From Alphaproteobacteria bacterium (GTDB lineage: Bacteria > Pseudomonadota > Alphaproteobacteria > ATCC43930 > CGMCC-115725), in assembly GCA_005888425.1 (NCBI GenBank), contig VAZF01000247.1, positions 1 to 6,200 of the forward strand: 6,200 nt of DNA, given 5' to 3'. The translations under genes were made by a program, and so were the position numbers. How positions within the stretch are numbered: position 1 is the first letter of the stretch; the number at the start of each line of letters is the position of its first letter. Below the pieces are notes generated by a model. That model saw only the letters and a list, made by a program, of their open reading frames with translations, did not search any database and was not told the origin of the DNA. Below are positions 1 through 4,913 of this stretch, piece after piece.

Positions 1-40
1 GCCCTTCATCGGCGACGGTGCAGAAGCGGTATTCGGCCAT
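1..40 (-). CDS. Probable enoyl-CoA hydratase/crotonase, N-terminal 13 codons only
   Basis: Reading leftwards from the ATG at 40-38, an open frame runs off the window edge and encodes MAEYRFCTVADEG. This closely resembles the opening strand of enoyl-CoA hydratase/isomerase (crotonase) proteins, where a first beta strand is followed by a glycine and then the TLNRP segment, which would lie outside this window. A GGGGAG ribosome site (48-53 on the plus strand as ctcccc) sits 7 bases before the ATG, which supports a real start. Crotonases hydrate or isomerise acyl-CoA thioesters in fatty-acid or aromatic-acid breakdown. The gene is divergent from the MetE-like gene, with about 160 bp between them. 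The family call rests on very few residues, so the start is more certain than the function. Confidence 0.55.
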   Translation of the reverse strand, partial: MAEYRFCTVADEG

Positions 41-203
41 GCTGAAGCTCCCCAAAGCGCGACGGCCGACGATGCCCTGCCGAGCCTGGGGCAGCAAGCG
101 TCGGGTCAGCGCCGTCTCAAAGGACGCAAATAGCCGCCGCAGCATCCTTGCGGGCCGGTGAGCGCTGGGGCCAGATTGCACGGAAGGTAGGAGGAGTGCC
201 GCG
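41..203. other. Divergent intergenic region between crotonase and MetE-like gene
   Basis: This gap must contain promoters for both divergent genes. I see no convincing -35/-10 pair and no cobalamin box. It contains the two ribosome sites (minus strand at 48-53; plus strand GGAGGAG at 190-196) and a fragment of a dispersed repeat at 111-128, listed separately. Confidence 0.5.
111..128. repeat. Decayed half-copy of the 3986-4102 repeat family
   Basis: The 18 bases at 111-128 match 4085-4102 with a single mismatch (GCCGTCTC, A or G, AAGGACGCA). That second site is the outer end of a paired repeat element. No inverted partner is visible here, so this looks like a remnant of one end, or chance similarity. 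Confidence 0.4.
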
Positions 204-1397
204 ATGAAGCTCAGCACCGACCGCATCCTGACGACGCATGTCGGCAGCCTGCCGCGCCCGCCCGATCTCCTGGCGATGCTCGAAGCACGCGAGACCGGCC
301 AGGGGTTCGACGAGACCGCGTTCGAGGCGCGGCTCGCGCGGGCGGTGCGCGAGATCGTCGAGCAACAGGTCGCCTGCGGCATCGACAGCGTCTGCGACGG
401 CGAGCAGAGCAAGATCTCCTACACCTTCTATGTGCGTCACCGGCTCTCCGGCATCGGCGCCTTCCATGGCGCCGAGGTCGACAAGCCGCCGCAGACCGCG
501 CAGCATCTCGATCTGGTCGATCATCCCGACGCCGCCGCGCGGATGATCCAGCTGCGTGGCGGCGTCTCGTGGTTCGCCGCGGCGGCGGTGCCGTGCTGCA
601 CCGGCCCTGTTGCCTATCGCGACCGCCGCCCGCTCGACACCGATCTGAAGAACCTCGCCGATGCCTGCGCCGCGGCACATCCGGGTGAAGCCTTCATGAA
701 CGCCGCGTCGCCGGGCGTCCTGACCAAATTCGTCCCCGACACCTTTTACAAAAACGAAGACGCCTATGTTGAAGCGCTCGCAGAAGCGCTGCAGCCGGAA
801 TACGAGGCGATTGTCGGCGCCGGCTTTGTTCTGCAGATCGATGCGCCCGATCTCGGCTCGGCGCGGCACAACCAGTATCAGCACCTGTCGGATGCGGAAT
901 TCCTGCGGATCGCCGAGCGCAACATCGCCGCGGTCAACCACGCGACGCGCAACATTCCGCCCGCCTCGATGCGCTTGCACATCTGCTGGGGCAATTACGA
1001 GGGCCCGCACACGCACGACATCCCGCTGGCGAAAGTGCTCGACACCTGCATGCGGGCGCGGCCGCAGGCGCTCTTGTTCGAGGCGGCCAACCCGCGCCAT
1101 GCGCATGAATGGGAAGATTTGCAGCGCGCCAAAATCCCCGATGACAAAATCCTGATGCCGGGCTGCATCGACTCGACGACGAATTTTGTCGAGCACCCCA
1201 GGCTCATCGCGCAGCGGATCGCGCAGTACGCCGACATCGTTGGACGCGAGCGCGTCATCGCCGGCACGGATTGCGGCTTTGCGACCTTCGCGGGACAGAC
1301 CAACCCGGTCGTACCGTCGGTCGTCTGGGCCAAGCTCAAATCGCTCGCCGAAGGAGCGGCGATCGCGACCGACCGCCTCTGGGGAAAAGCCGCGTAG
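204..1397 (+). CDS. Stand-alone MetE C-terminal domain-type zinc methyltransferase (cobalamin-independent methionine synthase-like)
   Basis: This 397-aa protein has the TIM-barrel fold signature of the MetE catalytic domain. It opens with THVGSLPRP (residues 11-19), followed by DGEQ (65-68), QIDAPD (211-216), LHICWGNYEGPH (258-269), LFEAANPRH (291-299), MPGCIDS (318-324) and GTDCGF (354-359). The likely zinc ligands are His259, Cys261, Glu293 and Cys357, matching the His-Cys-Glu-Cys set of the family. Full MetE is about 750 aa with an N-terminal duplicated barrel that is absent here, so the polyglutamyl-folate methionine synthase reaction cannot be assumed. Relatives of this length include archaeal-type core methionine synthases, epoxyalkane:coenzyme M transferase and many uncharacterised thiol alkyltransferases. 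The start is fixed by GGAGGAG at 190-196, 7 bases upstream. The protein is probably cytosolic, with no signal peptide seen. Its TAG stop lies inside the repeat arm that follows. Confidence 0.9.
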   Translation: MKLSTDRILTTHVGSLPRPPDLLAMLEARETGQGFDETAFEARLARAVREIVEQQVACGIDSVCDGEQSKISYTFYVRHRLSGIGAFHGAEVDKPPQTAQHLDLVDHPDAAARMIQLRGGVSWFAAAAVPCCTGPVAYRDRRPLDTDLKNLADACAAAHPGEAFMNAASPGVLTKFVPDTFYKNEDAYVEALAEALQPEYEAIVGAGFVLQIDAPDLGSARHNQYQHLSDAEFLRIAERNIAAVNHATRNIPPASMRLHICWGNYEGPHTHDIPLAKVLDTCMRARPQALLFEAANPRHAHEWEDLQRAKIPDDKILMPGCIDSTTNFVEHPRLIAQRIAQYADIVGRERVIAGTDCGFATFAGQTNPVVPSVVWAKLKSLAEGAAIATDRLWGKAA

Positions 1398-1546
1398 GAT
1401 GGGCTGAGCGCAGCGAAGCCCATGGTCATTCTTATTCACCATGAAGGTACGAAGGACACGAAGGACAAAAAAGCCTGTGTTCGTGCTCTTCGTGTCTTCG
1501 TGGTGATTTGATCGATGGGCTTCGCTGCGCTCAGCCCATCCTACGC
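1392..1546. repeat. Composite palindromic repeat filling the gap between convergent genes
   Basis: Two 32-bp arms, 1392-1423 and 1515-1546, are perfect inverted copies. Each arm is also a hairpin by itself, because it contains ATGGGCT and AGCCCAT around a TCGCTGCGC-type core. Inside them lies a second, imperfect inverted pair (1434-1454 and 1488-1508, about 17 of 21 matching) built from CACGAAG/CTTCGTG units. Both the GATGGGC...GCCCATC and the CACGAAGG motifs are widespread intergenic repeats that I recognise from Bradyrhizobium-like genomes. The outer arms contain the TAG stop codons of both flanking genes (1395-1397 plus; 1543-1541 minus). It may act as a bidirectional RNA-end stabiliser or terminator, although no T-run follows. 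No transposase or terminal duplication was seen. Confidence 0.9.
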
Positions 1547-2455
1547 CGTCGTCTGACCGTCGGCCTCGGTCCGCAGCCAGTCGCGAAAAGCTTTGACCTT
1601 GGCGCGTTCGAGCGCGCCCGGCGCGGTGACGATGTAGTAGGCGAAGAGATCGGGGAGCGCCAACGAGAACAATCGCACGAGCCGTCCGGCCGCGATGTCG
1701 GCGGCGGCGATTGTGCTCGTCGCGAGCACGACGCCGTGCCCGGCGATCGCCGCATCGAGTGCGAGATAGCTGGCGTTGTAGGTAATGCCGGAGGTGCCGC
1801 TGAAGCCGGTGACGCCCGCCGCCTTCAGCCACATCGGCCAACTCGGCGCTAAGGGGTCGCGATCGACCGTCTGGTCATGGATCAGCGCATGCCGCTTCAG
1901 ATCGTCCGGATTGCGCAAGGGCGGCCCCTCTTCGAGAAGCCGCGGGCTGCACGCCGGGAACACCTCGTTTTTCAACAGCGGCTCGACATGGAGGCCGGGA
2001 TAGCGCCCGCTGCCATAACGGATCGCGAGATCGAAATCGCCCGCGCCAAGATCGACGACATTGTCGGTCGCGGAGATCCGCACATCGATCTCCGGCCAGC
2101 GCTCCTGAAAGCGATGCAGCCGCACGACGAGCCACTTGGCGGCAAAGGAGGGGGAGGCGGTGACGGTCAGCGTGCCGGTGTCGTTATGCGCCCGCAATCG
2201 CCGCACCGAGGCCTGAATCCCGGCAAACGCGTCCGACAAGCCCGGCAGCAGCACTTTCGCCGAGACGGTCAGCTCGACCGCACGGTTGAGGCGATGAAAC
2301 AGCTGTACCCCGAGATCTTGTTCGAGCGCGTGGATCTGATGGCTGATCGCGGCCGGGGTGACGTTCAGCTCCTCCGCCGCCTTGCTGAAGCTTTTCAGCC
2401 GCGCGGCGGTTTCGAAGGCCCGAAGGGCGCTGAGCGGCGGCAGATGGCCGTTCAT
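1541..2455 (-). CDS. LysR-family transcriptional regulator, GcvA-like
   Basis: This is a 304-aa protein of normal LysR length. The N-terminal winged helix-turn-helix covers about residues 5-65 and carries the classic pattern LSALRAFETAARLKSFSKAA, then ELNVTPAAISHQIHALE and LGVQLFHR. A periplasmic-binding-protein-like effector domain follows from about 90 to 295, including VVDLGAGDFDLAIRYGSG and AGHGVVLA. The opening LPPLSALRAFE and the FDLAIRYG motif are typical of the GcvA-like subgroup. It is divergent from the DUF1127/oxygenase operon, the usual LysR arrangement for control of the adjacent unit and of itself; the effector is unknown. The ATG at 2455 lies inside a dyad (2452-2464) and has only a weak ribosome site, with GAG directly before the ATG and TAGGA too far away. 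The stop codon is within the repeat at 1515-1546. Confidence 0.95.
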   Translation of the reverse strand: MNGHLPPLSALRAFETAARLKSFSKAAEELNVTPAAISHQIHALEQDLGVQLFHRLNRAVELTVSAKVLLPGLSDAFAGIQASVRRLRAHNDTGTLTVTASPSFAAKWLVVRLHRFQERWPEIDVRISATDNVVDLGAGDFDLAIRYGSGRYPGLHVEPLLKNEVFPACSPRLLEEGPPLRNPDDLKRHALIHDQTVDRDPLAPSWPMWLKAAGVTGFSGTSGITYNASYLALDAAIAGHGVVLATSTIAAADIAAGRLVRLFSLALPDLFAYYIVTAPGALERAKVKAFRDWLRTEADGQTTA

Positions 2456-2494
2456 CTCAGATGAGAATTCCTAAACCGTCATTGAGAACTTCTC
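2452..2494. promoter_or_regulatory. Candidate LysR operator region
   Basis: Two dyads lie in the LysR/DUF1127 gap. TCATCT-C-AGATGA (2452-2464) overlaps the LysR start codon, and GAGAA-C-TTCTC lies at 2484-2494. TGAGAA occurs at 2462-2467 and again at 2483-2488, exactly 21 bp apart, about two helical turns on the same DNA face. LysR regulators usually bind such paired sites between divergent genes, repressing themselves and activating the neighbour. That these are the actual sites is inference. Confidence 0.45.
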
Positions 2495-2499
2495 GTTTG

Positions 2500-2505
2500 T
2501 AGAAT
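2500..2505 (+). promoter_or_regulatory. Possible -10 element of the DUF1127 operon
   Basis: TAGAAT at 2500-2505 matches the sigma-70 -10 consensus at four of six bases and lies just downstream of the TGAGAA/TTCTC dyad. No good -35 box lies 16-18 bp upstream, as is common for activator-dependent promoters. Transcription would begin near 2512. Confidence 0.25.
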
Positions 2506-2527
2506 GGGGCCGAGGGGGCCAGTTTCA

Positions 2528-2566
2528 ATGCTCAGAAGGCTCGGTCTTGGCATCGCCCGGCACTGA
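2528..2566 (+). CDS. Possible 12-codon leader peptide upstream of DUF1127
   Basis: An ATG at 2528 opens a short frame encoding MLRRLGLGIARH and ending with TGA at 2564-2566. A GAGGGGG stretch at 2512-2518 lies 9 bases upstream and could serve as its ribosome site. Codons 3 and 4 are AGA-AGG, arginine codons that are rare in GC-rich genomes of this kind. The frame spans a hairpin (2538-2569) that ends 4 bases before the DUF1127 ribosome site. The layout would suit translational or attenuation control, but a 12-codon frame can arise by chance and no conservation data are available. Confidence 0.3.
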   Translation: MLRRLGLGIARH

Positions 2567-2569
2567 GCC
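2538..2569 (+). promoter_or_regulatory. 5'UTR hairpin just before the DUF1127 ribosome site
   Basis: GGCTCGGT (2538-2545) can pair with ACTGAGCC (2562-2569) as an 8-bp RNA stem with one G-U pair. The 16-base loop includes a small GGC-ATC-GCC mini-stem. The stem ends 4 bases before GAGGAGA (2574-2580), so it could influence ribosome access. No U-run follows, so it is not an intrinsic terminator. Confidence 0.4.
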
Positions 2570-2586
2570 GATTGAGGAGAGTTCAA

Positions 2587-2829
2587 ATGACAGCGACCCA
2601 TTTCCAGCCCCGCTCAGCGGCTTGCTCGCAAGCCGCGACGCGCCACCGCACCGCGCTCGACGATCTGAGCGATGCGGCCCAATCGGTTGTCGCGACGCTG
2701 CGGGCTTGGCGCCGGCGGATGCGGGAGCGCGATCAGCTCAGCCGCATGGACGACCGCATGCTGGCCGATATCGGCCTCACCCGCGCCGACGCCGCGTTCC
2801 TGAGCGACAAGCCGTTTTGGAGGGAATAA
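2587..2829 (+). CDS. DUF1127 small arginine-rich protein
   Basis: This is an 80-aa protein. The C-terminal half is a clear DUF1127 domain: WRRRMRERDQLSRMDDRML (about 41-59), DIGLTRADA (61-69) and PFWRE at the end. The N-terminal 40 residues are a variable helical extension. The start at 2587 is chosen because GAGGAGA (2574-2580) lies 6 bases upstream; a TTG at 2572 lies in front of the ribosome site itself and is unlikely. DUF1127 proteins are small, basic and widespread in alphaproteobacteria. CcaF1 of Rhodobacter sphaeroides is reported to bind RNA and affect small-RNA maturation, and other DUF1127 proteins are linked to phosphate and carbon metabolism. Whether this copy binds RNA is unknown. 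Its TAA stop overlaps the next ATG (TAATG), implying translational coupling, and a divergent LysR gene probably controls it. Confidence 0.92.
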   Translation: MTATHFQPRSAACSQAATRHRTALDDLSDAAQSVVATLRAWRRRMRERDQLSRMDDRMLADIGLTRADAAFLSDKPFWRE

Positions 2830-2999
2830 TGACCTCGCTTTCCGTCACCGCCCGGAAAACCACTGGGTCGCGCCGCTTCTGGAGCCGCGCGACGCAGGCC
2901 CTCGGCAAAGTCTGGGCCGAGGTGATATCCTTGCCCGAGCGGCTGCCCCGTGCGCCCGAACGGGATTTCACCGATTATCCGCGCTTCCCGATGTTCTAG
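2829..2999 (+). CDS. Small 56-aa protein of unknown function, coupled to DUF1127
   Basis: I do not recognise the family. The ATG overlaps the DUF1127 stop codon (TAATG, 2827-2831) and is preceded by GGAGGG at 2819-2824, a strong ribosome site, so the gene is probably real despite its size. The protein has a basic N-terminal part (ARKTTGSRRFWSR, 8-20), a likely amphipathic helix (about 19-38), then PERLPRAPERDF and an aromatic, proline-containing end, DYPRFPMF. It has no signal peptide, membrane segment or cysteine. The TAG at 2997-2999 is followed 34 bases later by the oxygenase gene. Given the overlap it may act with the DUF1127 protein, as a partner or antagonist, or with the oxygenase; this is inference from position only. 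Confidence 0.72.
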   Translation: MTSLSVTARKTTGSRRFWSRATQALGKVWAEVISLPERLPRAPERDFTDYPRFPMF

Positions 3000-3033
3000 A
3001 GCGCGGCCCCGCGATACAGAGGAGGATCCCCGC

Positions 3034-3867
3034 ATGACAAACCCCGATCGTTTGCCTTATGTCGAAGCCGAGCTGAACTACCTCGCGCCGCCGGCCGAGC
3101 GACCGCGCTATTACGCCTACGAGCCCGGCCCCAGCGACCCGCCGCCCAACATGGTGCATGAGCCGCATCTGCTGCCGATCCATGACATGAGGCCGATTTC
3201 GCACGAGATCGGGCTCGACACCTGTGGCTTCGCGCTCGTCGAACAGCGCAGCGCGGTCAGGGATTTCTGGGACGATGACGAGGTCCGCGCCGTCTACTAC
3301 CCGGAGGCGGCCGAATTCATCAAGCAGGCGCTGGGCGCCAGCCGCGTCTTTATCTTCGACCATGTCCAGCGCCGCCGCGTTGACGGTGTCGACCGCCGCC
3401 AGGCCGGCATGCCGCGCCAGCCGGCGACCCGGGTGCATGTCGACCACACCGCGCGCTCGGGCCCGCAGCGCGTCCGCGATCTCCTGGGTGAGGATGCCGA
3501 GGAATTGCTGCGCGGCCGGGTGCAGGTCGTCAATCTGTGGCGGCCGACCCTGCCGGAGCCGCTGCGCGACTCGCCGCTCGCGGTGTGCGACGCGCGCAGC
3601 GTCGCTTTCGACGATCTGGTCCCGTCCGATCTCGTCTACCGCGACCGTGTCGGCGAGACCTACTCGGTGAAATACAACCCGGCGCATCAATGGTACTACG
3701 TGCCCGAGATGCGGCGCGACGAAGCGCTTCTCTTGAAGTGCTGCGACACGAAGACCGACCGCGCGCGGTTCATGCCGCATACCGGCTTCACCGACCCGAC
3801 AACCCCGCCCGACGCGATGCCGCGCGAAAGCATCGAATTGCGCTCGCTCGTCTTCCACCCGGCGTAA
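3034..3867 (+). CDS. CmcJ/NvfI-family oxidoreductase (putative non-haem Fe(II) oxygenase)
   Basis: This 277-aa protein carries the hallmarks of the family that includes CmcJ of cephamycin biosynthesis, the fungal NvfI endoperoxidase and gibberellin GA4 desaturase-like proteins. Visible motifs are YYPEAAEF (88-95), FDH (108-110), RVHVDHT (133-139) with a His135-x-Asp137 pair, VNLWRP (166-171), YSVKYNPAHQWYYVPEM (210-226), LLLKCCDT (232-239), FMPHTGFTDP (246-255) with His249, and RESIELRS (264-271) near the C-terminus. His135, Asp137 and a later histidine (probably 249) are candidate iron ligands, with Arg264 or Arg270 as a possible cosubstrate contact. The substrate is unknown, and dependence on 2-oxoglutarate is inferred from relatives. 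The start has GGAGG at 3021-3025, 8 bases upstream. It is the last gene of the DUF1127 operon and is followed by a strong terminator. Confidence 0.88.
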   Translation: MTNPDRLPYVEAELNYLAPPAERPRYYAYEPGPSDPPPNMVHEPHLLPIHDMRPISHEIGLDTCGFALVEQRSAVRDFWDDDEVRAVYYPEAAEFIKQALGASRVFIFDHVQRRRVDGVDRRQAGMPRQPATRVHVDHTARSGPQRVRDLLGEDAEELLRGRVQVVNLWRPTLPEPLRDSPLAVCDARSVAFDDLVPSDLVYRDRVGETYSVKYNPAHQWYYVPEMRRDEALLLKCCDTKTDRARFMPHTGFTDPTTPPDAMPRESIELRSLVFHPA

Positions 3868-3880
3868 CGCACCGCGCGCT

Positions 3881-3919
3881 AAAAGCCCCTCTCCCGCGCG
3901 GGAGAGGGGCTTTTTGTTT
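3881..3919 (+). terminator. Intrinsic terminator with perfect 34-bp palindrome
   Basis: The arm AAAAGCCCCTCTCCCGC (3881-3897) is followed directly by its exact reverse complement (3898-3914) and continues into TTTTTGTTT (3911-3919). It lies 13 bases after the oxygenase stop codon. The preceding A-run means it could also work on the opposite strand, but no minus-strand gene needs it. The GCCCCTCTCCCGC arm is itself a common dispersed sequence in related genomes, so the terminator may be a co-opted repeat. Confidence 0.92.
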
Positions 3920-3931
3920 GCATTCTCGCGG

Positions 3932-3958
3932 TTAAGCCCCTCTCCCGCACCGCGGGAG
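3932..3958. repeat. Truncated second copy of the terminator palindrome
   Basis: AAGCCCCTCTCCCGC at 3934-3948 repeats 3883-3897 exactly. Its downstream arm is cut short, so only CTCCCGC (3942-3948) and GCGGGAG (3952-3958) pair, around an ACC loop. There is no T-run, so it is unlikely to terminate transcription alone. Confidence 0.7.
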
Positions 3959-3985
3959 CTTTGCGCTGCGGTTGCATCGACACCT

Positions 3986-4102
3986 TGCGTGCTTCGAGAC
4001 GCGCTCCTGCGGAGCGCTCCTCAGCATGAGGGACGTTGTGGATGGCATAACGAAAATCCCTCATCCTGAGGAGACCGCGAAGCGGCCGTCTCGAAGGACG
4101 CA
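3986..4102. repeat. Paired inverted repeat element with a hairpin in each arm
   Basis: The arms are about 3986-4032 and 4058-4102. Their outer parts pair as TGCGT-x-CTTCGAGAC (3986-4000) with GTCTCGAAG-x-ACGCA (4088-4102). The inner parts pair as CTCCTCAG-x-ATGAGGG with CCCTCAT-x-CTGAGGAG. Between these, each arm has its own hairpin of different sequence: GCGCTCC-TGC-GGAGCGC (4001-4017) on the left, and GAGAC-CGC-GAA-GCG-GCC-GTCTC (4071-4092) on the right with a GCC bulge. The CCTCATCCTGAGGAG...CTCGAAGG pattern is a dispersed repeat that I recognise from Bradyrhizobium-type genomes. With the terminator, it fills the 293 bases between genes (3868-4160); no coding sequence is seen there. Confidence 0.85.
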
Positions 4103-4160
4103 CAGCGTTGAACCAGCGATGAGGCGGAACCCTGGGCCGGCCGGCATTCGTTAGGCCGGT

Positions 4161-4787
4161 ATGACGCAACAGATGCCGCAACCGGGCCCGCTGCGCTTTG
4201 GTCCGCTCGGGCCGCGTACCGCCCATCTCTGCATCGACATGCAGAATTTATTCGCCGACGACACGCCCTGGCATACGCCGTGGATGAAGCGCGTCTTGCC
4301 GGTCGTCGTCGAGATCGCGGAGCGTCACCCCGAGCAGACGATCTTCACCCGCTTCATTCCGGCGCATCATCCTGACGAGCTGCCGGGGAGCTGGCGGCGC
4401 TACTACCGGCATTGGGCCGAGCTGACCTTGGAGCGGATCGACAAGCGGCTGCTGGAGTTGGTGCCGCCGCTGGCCCGGCTCGCGCCGCCGGCCGCAGTCA
4501 TCGACAAGCGCCTCTATTCGCCGTTCAGCGAACCCGCCTTGCACAGACTGTTGCGCGAGCGTGGCGTCGACAGCCTGGTCGTCACCGGCGCCGAAACCGA
4601 TGTCTGCGTGCTCGCGGCGGTGATGGACGCGGTCGATCTCGGCTATCGCGTTGTATTGGCGAGCGATGCGCTGTGTAGCTCGTCCGACAAAACTCACGAC
4701 GCGCTAATGACGCTCTATCGCGCGCGCTTCTCCGAGCAGATCGAGACCGCGGAGGCGGAGGCGATTCTCGACGCCTGGCCCGCCTAG
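4161..4787 (+). CDS. Isochorismatase-like cysteine hydrolase
   Basis: This 208-aa protein is of usual length for the family. The catalytic triad is visible as Asp26 in HLCIDMQN (22-29), Lys116 in VIDKRLYSPF (113-122) and Cys149 in VTGAETDVCVLAA (141-153). The GxxTDVC stretch normally holds the conserved cis-peptide that forms the oxyanion hole. Family members hydrolyse amides or vinyl ethers, including nicotinamide, N-carbamoylsarcosine, ureidoacrylate, isochorismate and biuret-type substrates. The substrate here cannot be read from sequence, and no siderophore genes are nearby to favour isochorismate. The ribosome site is weak (TTAGG near 4151-4155); the ATG at 4173 (Met5) is an alternative start, and both leave the conserved domain intact. 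The gene is flanked by repeats on both sides and converges with the glyoxalase II-type gene; no terminator was seen after it. Confidence 0.9.
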   Translation: MTQQMPQPGPLRFGPLGPRTAHLCIDMQNLFADDTPWHTPWMKRVLPVVVEIAERHPEQTIFTRFIPAHHPDELPGSWRRYYRHWAELTLERIDKRLLELVPPLARLAPPAAVIDKRLYSPFSEPALHRLLRERGVDSLVVTGAETDVCVLAAVMDAVDLGYRVVLASDALCSSSDKTHDALMTLYRARFSEQIETAEAEAILDAWPA

Positions 4788-4834
4788 CAGTCTCTCCGAT
4801 CGGATTTCGGCATTCCTCTCCCGTTTCCCTCGAT

Positions 4835-4913
4835 GTCATTGCGAGCGAAGCGCAGCAATCTCGTGCCGGCTGTCTTCATCAATCGGGATGCTTTCGTCGC
4901 TCCGCTCCTCGGT
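4835..4913. repeat. Paired dispersed repeat that forms the 3' end of the metallo-hydrolase gene
   Basis: The left unit (4835-4860) is GTCATTGCGAGCGAAGCG followed by CAGCAATC, with ATTGC and GCAAT as its terminal stem. The right unit (about 4886-4913) is a diverged copy in the opposite orientation: on the minus strand it reads CGAGGAGCGGAGCGACGAAA followed by GCATCC, similar to the longer form of the same GCGAGGAGCGAAGCGACGAAGCAATCC-type family. I recognise this family as dispersed in Rhizobiales genomes. Both units lie within the reading frame of the minus-strand hydrolase, and the left unit supplies its stop codon. Confidence 0.75.

Noticed and set aside
41..203. Cobalamin or SAM riboswitch before the MetE-like gene
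   Set aside because: The gap is short, no conserved box or multi-helix layout was found, and part of it is repeat remnant.
117..1841. 574-aa minus-strand open frame across the MetE-like gene and the repeat
   Set aside because: It is antisense to a well-supported enzyme and to the end of LysR, and its middle is translated repeat (HHEDTKSTNTGFFVLRVL-type sequence, a known spurious product). GC-rich DNA often leaves such frames open.
1541..2455. LysR protein as VtlR/LsrB, known to control DUF1127 genes in Brucella and Agrobacterium
   Set aside because: The N-terminal sequence is GcvA-like (LPPLSALRAFE), unlike the VtlR/LsrB opening as I remember it. Only the neighbourhood is reminiscent, so no symbol was given.
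1877..2464. 195-aa plus-strand frame opposite LysR
   Set aside because: It is antisense to an intact LysR protein and has no recognisable motif.
2547..2828. Upstream extension of the 56-aa gene to a 150-aa frame
   Set aside because: The extension runs out of frame through the DUF1127 gene. The internal ATG at 2829 has its own strong ribosome site and overlaps the DUF1127 stop.
2968..3858. 296-aa minus-strand frame opposite the oxygenase
   Set aside because: The plus strand shows a full set of CmcJ/NvfI motifs and operon spacing; the minus frame has no family features.
4161..4787. Siderophore-type isochorismatase (entB-like)
   Set aside because: There is no aryl carrier domain and no siderophore genes nearby. 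The triad alone fits many cysteine hydrolases.
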